From Rhizophagus clarus (lineage: Eukaryota > Glomeromycota > Glomeromycetes > Glomerales > Glomeraceae), in contig BLAL01000060.1 in NCBI GenBank assembly GCA_015698045.1, positions 870,501-934,500 on the forward strand: a stretch of 64,000 bases of DNA, read 5' to 3'. The notes under the pieces are model-generated. The model worked only from the letters and a program-made list of their open reading frames with translations, did not search any database and was not told the origin of the DNA. Positions 11,270-21,247 of the stretch are shown one piece after another. Both the position numbers and the translations under genes were made by a program. Position 1 is the stretch's first letter. Every line of letters starts with the position of its first letter.

Positions 11270-12550
11270 TTCAATTGTTAGTTAAAATACATTTATTTTA
11301 TAATATTAACAGTTAATCTTTGTTTATAAAAATTAATCTAATCAAGATTATACCAAATCACATGATTTACTCCACTTTAGACAACTCTTTAAATAAGCAA
11401 AAATAACTTTATCGTGCAAATTTATTGTTACATAAACATTTTTTATTGATGTAACATCTCTTTTTAATGAATTTTTTTTCAATTCAAATATCAAAACTAT
11501 ATGCAAGGAAAATAAGAAAATATGTTCAAATAAAAGTAAGTTTATTTATTTTATTTTATTTCTAGAAGAGGTATTATTACAGTCTAGTCTGAAGTGCGAA
11601 AAACTAATATAGGTGTATTAGATCAGTAAATAATTATTCTATAGGGGTCTTTGTCCTTCAATATGATTATTCAAATAAATAGAACTACGCTAGATAATCA
11701 AAACAAACTAAGGAAGAAGAAAAATAGAACTAGTATAATTCTATTATGCTAACAGCAATAGTGGAAGGATTATATAATGAATAAAATAAATCAGATGTTT
11801 AGATAGGGGCTAGTAAGATAAATTCAAAGTATAGAAATATGTTCAAATAAAAGAATTTCTTAACAAAATATTCTTAATATAAAAATTTGCTTACATAAAT
11901 TTTAGTTGATTTTAAAAAGAATGATAGGAACTGAAAAAAACTTCTTCATCCTCTAAGTAAACTACTCTCTCCTAATGTCATTTAAAAATTGTGATTTCTT
12001 TAATGAAGAGTTAACCATCACAATGATTTATTCTTAATCAGAATCTTGCTAGTTTCATTTGGTCCTTGCTTAAGTAATCCCATTTACTCAATCTATCAAA
12101 GGTAAATATATTAATCTAATATTTACAAATCTAATTACAAATTCTATATATGATTATTATGTATATAAAAAATTATTCCAAAATTATTTATTAATCTAAT
12201 TAATTACATTATTTTCTACAAATCTAATTATATAACTACAAAGTATGTTCACAAATCTAATTACGAATTCCAGGAAAATGGCCTTTTTTATATATGGGGT
12301 AAAAGGTACATTAATCCACAAATCTAATGATGTAATCACAAATCTATTTTTTTATAATTTAAATATGAATTTTTTTTTTATGCAAACAAAATATATATTT
12401 TTTTATTTTTTTTTTTGTACTTTTAGAAAGAAAAATTCTTTGATTATTTCATGTTTTTGCACTCTTTTAATATTTGCGATTTTGCAATTTTGCTTTTTAA
12501 GATGTTGTCTTTCTTGTAATAACAACAACAATAACATTATCAAATATTCT
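11270..12550. other. AT-rich stretch, nothing recognised
   Basis: No supported gene or element. The longest open frame (12245-12676, +) is a low-complexity Phe/Asn-rich translation and overlaps the start of the next pseudogene in a different frame. Confidence 0.5.
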
Positions 12551-12552
12551 CA

Positions 12553-13912
12553 ATGTCATATGAAACTAACAAAGATACTAATGATAACAATGAAGGAGAT
12601 AATACCAAAGGCGAAGATGATAATGACAATGACGAAATTGATAAAGGTATATAAAAAATTAGCAATTTATGATTAACTAAATGTTATAAAGAAAAATTTG
12701 ATATACATTTCTTACACAGAAATATCATATGAAAATGATTATAAAAGTGACAAAATTAATGATAATTTAATAAATTTAATAATCTGAACAAATACCAAAC
12801 TTAAAGAGTTTAGCTATAAAAACCTAATTATAAACTGTAGCTCAGATGTTATACGAATTGAAAAAGATTCTGGTGGTGCAATTGAAGTCAATTAAACAAT
12901 AGGATACTGATATGAATCATTATCCTGCTTAAGGAGGACGTACAGGACATAGTTTTTCGACTACTACCAGCAAATTTATGGCTTAAGGAGGACGTGAAAG
13001 ATATAATTTTTCAAATACTGGCAGCAAACTTACGAATGTTAAAAAATTTACAACTCATAAAGGTAAATAATAAGTTTTGGTAAAAAATTTATTTAATATA
13101 TTAACATTATTTTCTAGAATTGTCTATAAGTTGTGTGAAGATGAGAGAGTCACTTTTTACACTTTTACAACATATACACAAACTTCTTACTCCTTCCCTA
13201 ATAGCTGATATGTTACAAATTTGTGATCATGATCAATATCAGGTTATATTGTTATAACATTTATCTAGGATTAATAATATCAATGAATTTTACAATTCTG
13301 GTATCTTTTTGACAAATGATAGCGGTAAATCATCTCAATATTTGCTTAGTTATATTTTAAATGATGATATAACTTTAGAAGAAAATAGCGCACAAATAGC
13401 AGGTGAAGATTCATATACATAGTAGTACAGGCACAAATGATTTAATTTAATTAATATCTAACTAATCTTTTTTTTTATTTAGGTCACTCACTTAGTTATT
13501 TTTTAATAAATAATGATTAAGAAGAACTGCTAGTTTCAACAAGTAGTAATTGGATCAAAGAATTAGAAGAAAGCAGTAAAAATTTATATAATACAGGTGC
13601 AATAATTTATTATTATAATTTGAGTAGTAGCTGTTCATTTAAATCTCATTTTTTCTGACCTATTATTTTGCAGTAGATTTTATATCATTACTACAACAAC
13701 TATTAGAAGAATATAAAACTGAAATAAAAGCCACTTGTTCCAAACTGTTAAAGAATATCTTTGACATTTATGAAACTTTGTTGGAAAAAGAAATACAAAC
13801 AAATTATATGAGAAGAGATCAATTTCATTATTGTCTAAAAATATTGCAACATTTTCAAATTCTAGAAATGTATTTTAAAATATATTATAAACAGAACAAA
13901 GGACAAACATAA
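12553..13912 (+). pseudogene. Unknown multi-exon gene, broken
   Basis: Exon 12553-12646 starts MSYETNKDTNDNNEGDN and is very acidic. The next segment (12720 on) has a related SYENDYKSDKINDN. Exon 13118-13402 encodes ESLFTLLQHIHKLLTPSLIA then an in-frame TAA (13255-13257) and INNINEFYNSGIFLTNDSGK. A later piece repeats the theme (SYFLINND, stop, EELLVS). The last exon (13674 or 13677 to 13912) gives DFISLLQQLLEEYKTEIKAT and MRRDQFHYCLKILQHFQ, helical and probably coiled coil. Splice sites are mostly good, but internal stops argue against a functional gene. No family recognised. A MITE inserted 12 bp after its stop. Confidence 0.45.
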
Positions 13913-13924
13913 TGTTATAAAAAG

Positions 13925-14836
13925 TAGGGCTCTGATCGGTTTCGGTAATTACTGAACTATACCGACCGGTTTCAGTATTGGAGCAGTTTCGGTTTTATGA
14001 TTTATCGAACTGAAACTTTCAGTTTCAATATCGGTTTTGCGATTTACCAAACTGATTTACTGATAATAAAAATATTTTTTTTTTATAAGAAAAACGTCTT
14101 TTTATTAAATAATGTAGTTAAAAAAAAATATTGTGAAACGTTTTTTACATAAACGTTTGATATAAAAAATAATATTTCGCAACATTATTTTTGCGAAACT
14201 TGTAAAAAACATTGCAAAACATTTTTTACATAAATGATTGATAAAAAAAAATAACATTTCACAACATTATTTTTGCGGAACTTGTAAAAAATGTTGCAAA
14301 ACGTTTTTTACATAAACAATTTAATATGAAAAATAACGTTTCGCAATGTTATTTTTGCGAACATTGTAAAAAATGTTGCAAAACATTTTTTACATAAACG
14401 TTTAATATAAAAAAATAATGTTTCGCAACATTATTTTTGTGAAACTTGTAAAAAATGTTGCGAAATATTTTTTACATCAGAAATTTAATATAGAAAATAA
14501 TGTTTCGCAACGTTATTTTCCTTTTTATTTAAAAACGTTGTGAAATATTTTATAAAACAATTTAATATAAAATAATGTCTCGCAACATTTTTTTGTCACT
14601 TTAATAAAAAATGTTGCAAAACGTTTTTTTATGGATGATTTGATAAGAAAAAATCATTTCGCAACTTTTTTTTGCTAAACGTTACGAAACATTTTTTGCT
14701 AAAAACATTCAGTAAATCAGTTCAGTTTTTGGTAATTACCGATCAGTTTCAGTAATTATTAATACTGATACCGATTAATTCAGTTCAGTATCAGTTTTTG
14801 CAAAAACTGAATTAAACTGAACTGATCGGAGCCCTA
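13925..14836. mobile_element. hAT-type MITE, 912 bp, with 8-bp target duplication
   Basis: The ends are TAGGGCTCTGATCGGTTT and, inverted, TAGGGCTCCGATCAGTT. A perfect 8-bp direct repeat ATAAAAAG flanks it at 13917-13924 and 14837-14844, the hallmark of hAT insertion; the TAGGG terminus also fits hAT. It encodes nothing. The interior is an array of about 80-90-bp units with paired TTTCGCAACATTATTTTTGC and GTAAAAAATGTTGCAAAACG motifs that can form repeated hairpins. Confidence 0.88.
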
Positions 14837-15164
14837 ATAAAAAGTATAATAAAAAATGGTAAAGTACATAATCAGCATTTGAAGTTAATAGAAAGCAAGT
14901 TAAAATTAATAATCCAAAGAGTCAAATGCATGGAAAGGTTATTAATTTTAGCAAATAATAACTATAATATATTTGACGCTTTTCCTGATTTTAAGTCATG
15001 ATATTTTATCTATATGCAGACTATATTGTATGAGTTAAGTACCTTTTTTACTATATATATACATATCTAGTATTGATAATCCATCATTTTTTTTAGTTTT
15101 TAGCATACCTCCATTGGGAAATTTTTTTAGGGGATATATATTGATGGATAGGTCACATGATATA

Positions 15165-15320
15165 TATCAATAATAATCAGACTCGTCGAGTAGTATCAAT
15201 GTGGTAAATGATGACAAAGCATCAGAATTTAACTAAAATGACAAATATCGATATTTAATCTAAATGATAAATAATTGATAATAATCAGACTCGTCGAGTG
15301 GAATCGATGTGTTTAAATTA
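15165..15320. repeat. Two direct copies of an AATAATCAGACTCGTCGAGT block
   Basis: The block occurs near 15172 and 15280, each followed by a GTATCAATGTG or GAATCGATGTG variant, giving a spacing of about 108 bp. It is a short tandem duplication with no gene. Confidence 0.5.
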
Positions 15321-15605
15321 ACGATAGTCATCAATGTCATTAAATAATGATAATTATCTTATAATTGTATAACGCTAAATTATTTATTGTTAAATAACGT
15401 TAAATTACTTTACTGTTAAATGTGGTTTATTACATTAATAATAATTAATAAAATACGTTTAAAAACTATGCTAAATCTTTACCAAATTCTATATTAAAAC
15501 TACTATACAGAATCTATTATATGCTTCTAATCAGATTCAAACACTCTCCTTTTAATCGATGATATTCTTACGTTAAAAATGGTTCTAATAAAATAAAATA
15601 AAAAG

Positions 15606-17872
15606 AAAGTTTCAAAGTTCGAAACTTACCACCCAAAGCCAATCGAAGCCAGAATCTGCAAAAAGACAAGAAACGTTAGTAATTGTTTCTTTTAAAAAAA
15701 ATCAGAAGTATATAACTTTGAAACTCACTGCAAAGGTCAAAAGTCGAATTTAACGTTAAATCCTATAAAGAAACAAAGAAACAAAGAAATATTAGTAAAC
15801 GTTTCTAATTAAATAAAAATTAAAAAAAAAGTTTTGCAAAACTTGCGAAACATACTGCTTTCCCATTCACCCAAAAGTATGAAACCTACAAAAAAGAAAA
15901 AAGAAACATCAGTTTTTAAAAATTAAGTTCGAAATTATAATACACTCCTTTACCTTTAAACCTTTACTAAATCCACCTCCAGAGATCCAATATACCGACT
16001 GCCTAAAAAAAAAAAAAAAATAACAAAACATTAATAATTGTTTTGTTAAAAAAAAAAAAATTTTTTTTAAATTAAAACAGATATCTACTTTGAGGTTCGA
16101 AGGATCAATGGCCTAAAAAAAGAAAAAAGAAAAAAGAAAAGAAAAATAACGAAATGTTAATGATTTTTGCTGAAAATACTGTAGGTGAATTTCTTTTTAA
16201 AAAAAAAATATCTACCTCTCAAGATCTGAAGAACTTTCACAAAATAAAAAATGAACTTTTAGTAAGTTCGTTAAAATATAAATTTTTTCATTATAATTAT
16301 TACTACATCATATCATGTGGTTAGGCCATTGAAATTTCACGCGCCTAAAGTGAACCAAAAGACATGCCTAAAAAAAAAATAAAACAATGAACTATTACTA
16401 GATACAGTTTGTTAAAAAAAAAATTTTTTTTTAAAAATGCACTGAAATTAAAGACGCGCTCAAATACCTCGATGGACTGACCATCTACACATTAAAATAA
16501 ATAAATTTTTTTTAAAAAAATTCATTTATACTGAGTTTTCCCGCATTACTAAGAGACCCGGTCATCTAAAAAAAAGAGAAATAATGAAATATTAGTAAAT
16601 GTTTCGTTAAAATAGGTTTAAAAAATTGATTCCCACTGAATTTCCTGCATGACGTTAAGAGATCATAGATTATTCGTCTTGCTTGTTAATATATCAATGA
16701 TGCTCTTTCTCTAGATTACTTAAAAACAAAATCGAAATATTAGTGAACGTTTTGTTAAAAATCATAAATCATAAATTTGTTTTTTAAAAAGATTCCTACT
16801 GAACTTCCTATTCTGAAAGACCCAGCTATCTAAAAAGGAGAAAATAATGAAATGTTAGTAACGTTTCATTAAAATAGATTTGTAAATCGATTCCTACCGA
16901 ATTTCTCACATGATATTAAGAGGTCAGGTCGCCTGAAAACAAAAAAAATTGAAACGTTAATGAACGTCTCGTTAAAACAAATAAATTTTTTAAAAAAAGG
17001 TTCCTACTGAACTTATTAGATGACTAATTGAGTCATAAATTCACTGTTCGTATTCACGTTAAGAAACCTGGCTGTCTAAAAAAGAGAAATAAGTGAGATG
17101 TTAATAAATGTTTCAATTAAATAAATAAAATCTCAAAAAGAGATTCTTAGTACTGAACTTTTCACATGATGTTAAAAGATCTGATCGTCTAAAAAAAATA
17201 AAAAAAAGAAATCAAAATATTAGAAAATGTTTCGTTAAATAAATATATTTTTTAAAAAAAAGATTCAAACTGCAACAAATTACAGACAGAATTTTTTACT
17301 CGTTTATACAGGATACCTTTTGAATCTCACGTACAAGGTTGTACCAAGGAACATGTTCTTCTCAATAAAGATAAATTAGATGATACTGATTACCAATTCC
17401 ATTATCTCATCAGAAGTCAAACTTCCCACACGTTAAGAGATTTAGTCGCCTAAGAAAAAAATTAAAACATTAGTAAATGTTTTGTTAATATAATAAACCC
17501 TAAAAAAAAATTTATACCAACTCTTGTATTCTTCATTAATCCAAATATCCTACTACAAAAGAAAAAAAGAAACATTAGTTAATGTTTTGTTAAATTTATT
17601 ATAATCAAAAAAAACATTTAAAGAAAATTTACCAACAAAAAGCTGCCCAAAATCTGTAACTACAAAAGAAAAAAATGAAGAAACATTAATATACGTTTCA
17701 TTTTGTTAAAGGTAAAAAATAAAAAATAAAAATTTAAACACTTGCCAAAATCCACGTCCATAAATATTCAAATAACCGAAATCGTCTAAAAAAAATAAAT
17801 AAACGAAACGTTAGTAAAGTTTCGTTCATTTCGTTAAAACAGTAACAAAGAAAAAAAACCCACCTAAATCCA
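15606..17872 (-). other. Mini-exon ladder, copy A, main block (about 17 units)
   Basis: On the minus strand, units of about 105-150 bp each carry an ACTAACGTTTC-like branch motif, a T-rich tract ending in TAG or CAG, an exon-like segment of 26-45 nt and a donor (GTAAGT, GTGAGT, GTAGGA or GCAAGT). Clear cases are the exon at about 15631-15656 (then GTAAGTTTCG) and the one at about 15730-15763 (then GTGAGTTTC). A middle subgroup shares an exon consensus TCTCTTAA, ATGTG, GAAATTCA followed by GTAGGAATC. Exon lengths are not multiples of three, so this may be a decayed gene, a non-coding transcript or an amplified exon-intron unit. It continues at 27501-27641 beyond a large insertion. Confidence 0.6.
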
Positions 17873-17889
17873 CATCAGGAAATTTTATA

Positions 17890-18575
17890 AGGCGAAAAAT
17901 TACGTAAGTTTACGATTTTGTAAGTTTACGAAAGTTTATGGCATAATATTTCAAAAAATTTTGAAATATTACATAAGTTTACAATTTCGTAAGATTTATG
18001 TGATATTACGGTCAAAATATTACGCAAGTTTTCAATATCGTAAGATTTATGCAATATTACGGTCAAAATATTACGCAAATTTTCAATATCGTAAGATTTA
18101 CGCAATATTATGGTCAAAATATTTTGAAAATTTAAACCTGCGTAATATTACGGTTGAAATATTTCAAAAATTTATGAAACTGTAAATCTGCGTAATATTA
18201 TGGTCAAAATATTTTGCAAATTTACGAAACTGTAAACCTGCGTAATATTACAGTTGAAATATTTCGAAAATTTATGAGACTGTAAACCTGCGTAATATTA
18301 CAGTTAAAATATTTTGAAAATTTACGAGATTGTAAACCTGCGTAATATTACGGTTAAAATATTTTGAAAATTTACGAGATTGTAAACCTGCGTAATATTA
18401 TGGTTAAAATATTTTGAAAATTTACGAGACTGTAAACCTGCGTAATATTACGGTTAAAATATTTCAAAAATTTACGAGACTGTAAACCTGCGTAATATTA
18501 CGGTTAAAATATTTCGAAAATTTACGAAACTGTAAACCTGCGTAATATTACAGTTAAAATATTTTGAAAATTTAA
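17890..18575. repeat. AATATTACG-type satellite, left array (50-bp period)
   Basis: From about 18134 to 18570 there are roughly nine copies of a 50-bp unit containing CTGCGTAATATTACGGTTAA and GAAAATTTACGAGACTGTAA. The stretch 17890-18130 holds more diverged, shorter-period relatives (CGTAAGATTTACGCAATATT). The repeats are contiguous, with no unique spacers. Confidence 0.9.
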
Positions 18576-18811
18576 TATTACTATTCGATCGTTAAAGCTG
18601 CGTATGCAGTAGAACGTATACAAGGGGCATGTGATACTATTGAATAATCAAAAATAATATAAACACCTTTTCTTTTATATAAACACCTTTTTTTTAAGTT
18701 TGGGAAAACAAATTTATTTTTATTTACGAATTTTTTATCATTTACAATTTTTATGTTAAAATTAAAGTAAATTCTAATTTTTATTATAACTTAATAAAAA
18801 AATACACATTT

Positions 18812-18966
18812 GATACTTGTTCGCTACTATTTTATAAAATAGTACCCAGGCTGTATGGCGTGAACGTCAGTATCAGTCATAGCCCAAAAAAAATGTGAGT
18901 CTCCAGCCGATATTTGATACTGACTGGGCCTAGCTACTCACTTAATAAATAAAAAAATAAAAATAA
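18812..18966. repeat. 3' repeat of Myb/SANT gene copy 2
   Basis: Inverted match to 10067-10245: CTAGCTACTCAC, ATATTTGATACTGACTGGG, GAACGTCAGTATCAG and ATAGTACCCAGGCTGTAT in order. It follows the stop of the minus-strand Myb/SANT-like gene just as its partner follows copy 1. Confidence 0.65.
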
Positions 18967-19267
18967 TTATCTTCTACGATATGTAGGTAAGTTTCTCCTT
19001 CTCCTACAATATCACACGTGACTAAAATTGATCAAATTTATCAAATTTAAAACATGAATGTAAATATTAATTATAAATTTTATTATAGTATAATTATCCA
19101 GCCTCTCCCAAAATCTCGTTCTAAATTCGCGATAATATCTTTGGCCAGTACGCGTCCACAGCCACCGCCCAGGGTTACCATTACGATAAAGGACATAGTT
19201 CTAAATATCAAAATCAGTTTGAATATTCGATAAATACATTTAATTTATATGAATGTAATTTTATTTA

Positions 19268-20576
19268 CAGATGGTGCCCAAAATTATCCGGCCACTTTAT
19301 TTTGCCAAAATTATGCCGATCATCACGTGTTATTATGATGTAAACAAACAATAATTTTGTATTTATAATCGCAATGAACAATCCTCTGCGCCACATTTCT
19401 TCTGGAACTTTCCGGAAAAATGAAACCACTTACCCCAAAAACTCGTGGTGCAATTGTTTACGGTCACAATTGTGGACATTCAAGTCGCACAATTGCCAAA
19501 CAACTGGGGTGTGGGAAAACAACAGTTAATGACATACTTAAACGCCTTCGTGAAACTCACTCTTTAACACCAAAAAAACAAACTGGGCGTCCACCACTTC
19601 TTGACTCACCAGCTCAACAAAAACTTAAGTCCTTCATTAAAGAAAACAATGAAAATCGTCGACTTTGTTCAAAAAAAATTGCGACCACTTGGACAGCCCA
19701 AACAAAGCAACCTATTTCTCGTAATACTATACGCCGAAACCTTAAGAAAGTTGGACTTACAGCATGTATTCCTCATCGTAAACCTGCAATGACAGAAGCA
19801 CATTGTCAGGCTCGGCTTGAGTGGGCTTATGAACATGAAAATTGGACAGAAAGAAAATGGAAAAGAGTCCTATTTTCAGATGAAAGCACTTTCACTCAAT
19901 TTCAACAGGGTCGGCAGGGAATGGTATGGTGTGAACCTGGGGAGGAGTTAAATCCTGATTGTATTTCAGTTACTGTGAAACACAGTCCTAGCAAAATGTT
20001 TTGGGGGTGTTTTTCCTGGAGCGGCCTTGGGCCAATTGTTCCATTAAATGGTTCAGTTACTGGCCAAATACATGCTAAAATTATTAATGATTTTGTTGTG
20101 CCTACCTTGCACACACATTTTCCACAAGGTAATGGAATCTTTCAGGAGGATAATGCTGCACCACACCGTTCAAAAGTTGCTACGGCCGCACGTGAAAATA
20201 CCGGGATTGTGACGCTTGACTGGCCAGCTCAGTCACCAGATATCAATCCTATAGAAAATATCTGGGCCGAAATGAAGATGATGATTCGACGTCATTCGCC
20301 ACCACCATCTAGTATTAGTGTGCTTATGGAGTATGTTACAGATGCGTGGAATGACATTCCTCCTGAATATTATAGAAAACTGATCAAAAGTATGCCTCAG
20401 AGGGTTGATGCAGTTATTTCCGCAAATGGAAATAGAATAAATTATTAAATTTTTGTAAATTTTAATAAAGGAAGGCATAATAAATATGTTAAACTTAAAT
20501 TTTTATTTTCATCATATTTAACATATATAAGTTTTTCGAATTTGAAAAGTGGCCGGATAATTTTGGGCACCATCTG
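19268..20576 (+). mobile_element. Tc1-type DNA transposon, 1309 bp, apparently intact
   Basis: A perfect 31-bp terminal inverted repeat begins CAGATGGTGCCCAAAATTAT, and TA dinucleotides flank it at 19266-19267 and 20577-20578. It holds one intact transposase gene and little else. Perfect ends and an open reading frame indicate recent insertion. It sits in an intron of the oppositely oriented Myb/SANT-like gene. Confidence 0.96.
19420..20448 (+). CDS. Tc1-type transposase (DD34E), 342 aa, intact
   Basis: Cuts and pastes the surrounding element at TA sites by binding its inverted repeats. Residues 1-60 form a helix-turn-helix (HNCGHSSRTIAKQLGCGKTT) with the GRPP linker, and a second helix-turn-helix covers about residues 60-115. 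The catalytic triad is Asp in VLFSDESTF, Asp in IFQEDNAAPH and Glu in SPDINPIENIW, with exactly 34 residues between the last two. Length is normal for the family, the ATG is the first in frame and the stop is TAA. No intron. Other fungal Tc1 elements are the nearest expected relatives. Confidence 0.96.
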   Translation: MKPLTPKTRGAIVYGHNCGHSSRTIAKQLGCGKTTVNDILKRLRETHSLTPKKQTGRPPLLDSPAQQKLKSFIKENNENRRLCSKKIATTWTAQTKQPISRNTIRRNLKKVGLTACIPHRKPAMTEAHCQARLEWAYEHENWTERKWKRVLFSDESTFTQFQQGRQGMVWCEPGEELNPDCISVTVKHSPSKMFWGCFSWSGLGPIVPLNGSVTGQIHAKIINDFVVPTLHTHFPQGNGIFQEDNAAPHRSKVATAARENTGIVTLDWPAQSPDINPIENIWAEMKMMIRRHSPPPSSISVLMEYVTDAWNDIPPEYYRKLIKSMPQRVDAVISANGNRINY

Positions 20577-21247
20577 TATTTACTTACATGGTAATCCCTG
20601 ACGAGGTTCCTCCACTTTTGGCTGTACTGTTGCCCAGAAACCCTCGTTCAAAATATTCTATTTATTCTGATTCAATTAAATGAATTGGTTAATTTGAATT
20701 TAAATTCTTTCTTAAAGAAATTATAGATATTAGTCATATGAACCTATTGGCAACAGAGTCCCAAAAATCATAGCGGCTTCTACCATTAATATTGTGGTAG
20801 GCGCGGTTTCTGTCTCGGTGTATGTCAACAAGTTCATCCATCATAGCCCAGTTCCAATGGACGTTATAGTGGAAACGACGTGAACGTGTGTGGCGAGGCA
20901 TTATTAGTTTAGATTTGATTTTTATAATTTGATTTTGGGATGAGTAAAAATTTGAAAGAAAGTCGTAAAATGTCACTTTAAATAAAATTTGAACAATACC
21001 TCTTTGGTTTGATTTTATTTTTCGTTTCAATTAAAATTTAATTTATTACACTTTTCATCATTAAACATATTAATTAAATCATGTACATGTTTAATTGTTT
21101 TAAATATAAATATCAATATATCATATTTAAAAATAAAACAATTTATTATTAGCACATTCTATTGAATTTTAAATATTTCGCATACATTTCTTAAAAAAAT
21201 TAATTTTTTTTAATCAATTTAATTAAAAATAATTATATTCTGATTAA

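Larger units (their letters stand above)
18967..20901 (-). pseudogene. Myb/SANT-like DNA-binding protein, copy 2, split by a Tc1 insertion
   Basis: Exon 1 (20901-20744) starts at ATG: MPRHTRSRRFHYNVHWNWAM, then DELVDIHRDRNR and RSRYDFWDSVANR. Exon 2 (20657-20588) encodes RIF, TGA, TRVSGQQYSQKWRNLVRDYH and ends at GTAAGT. The Tc1 element 19268-20576 lies in the following intron. Exon 3 (19200-19098) encodes NYVLYRNGNPGRWLWTRTGQ and RYYREFRTRFWERL. Exon 4 (about 19021-18967) gives RRRRNLPTYRRR and TAA. Regular Trp and a basic third helix fit a Myb/SANT-like domain; related proteins accompany PIF/Harbinger transposases or act as fungal regulators. One internal TGA, an AT in place of the exon-3 donor and an uncertain last phase suggest decay. 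Confidence 0.65.

Noticed and set aside
12245-12552. Plus-strand secreted or membrane protein (Phe-rich)
   Set aside because: Low-complexity translation of T runs that overlaps the acidic exon at 12553 in another frame.
18130-18570. CRISPR array
   Set aside because: The 50-bp units are contiguous without unique spacers, no cas genes are present and the DNA is eukaryotic. It is a satellite.
10102-18942. A single 8.8-kb transposon with GTGAGTAGCTAG terminal repeats
   Set aside because: The inverted similarity does not stop at the supposed ends. It continues outward into exons of the two Myb/SANT-like genes, so these are shared 3' regions of a gene pair, not element termini.
20902-21030. N-terminal extension of Myb/SANT copy 2
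   Set aside because: The upstream codons are AT-rich with no similarity to copy 1; the ATG at 20901 begins the basic MPRHTRSR segment typical of the family.
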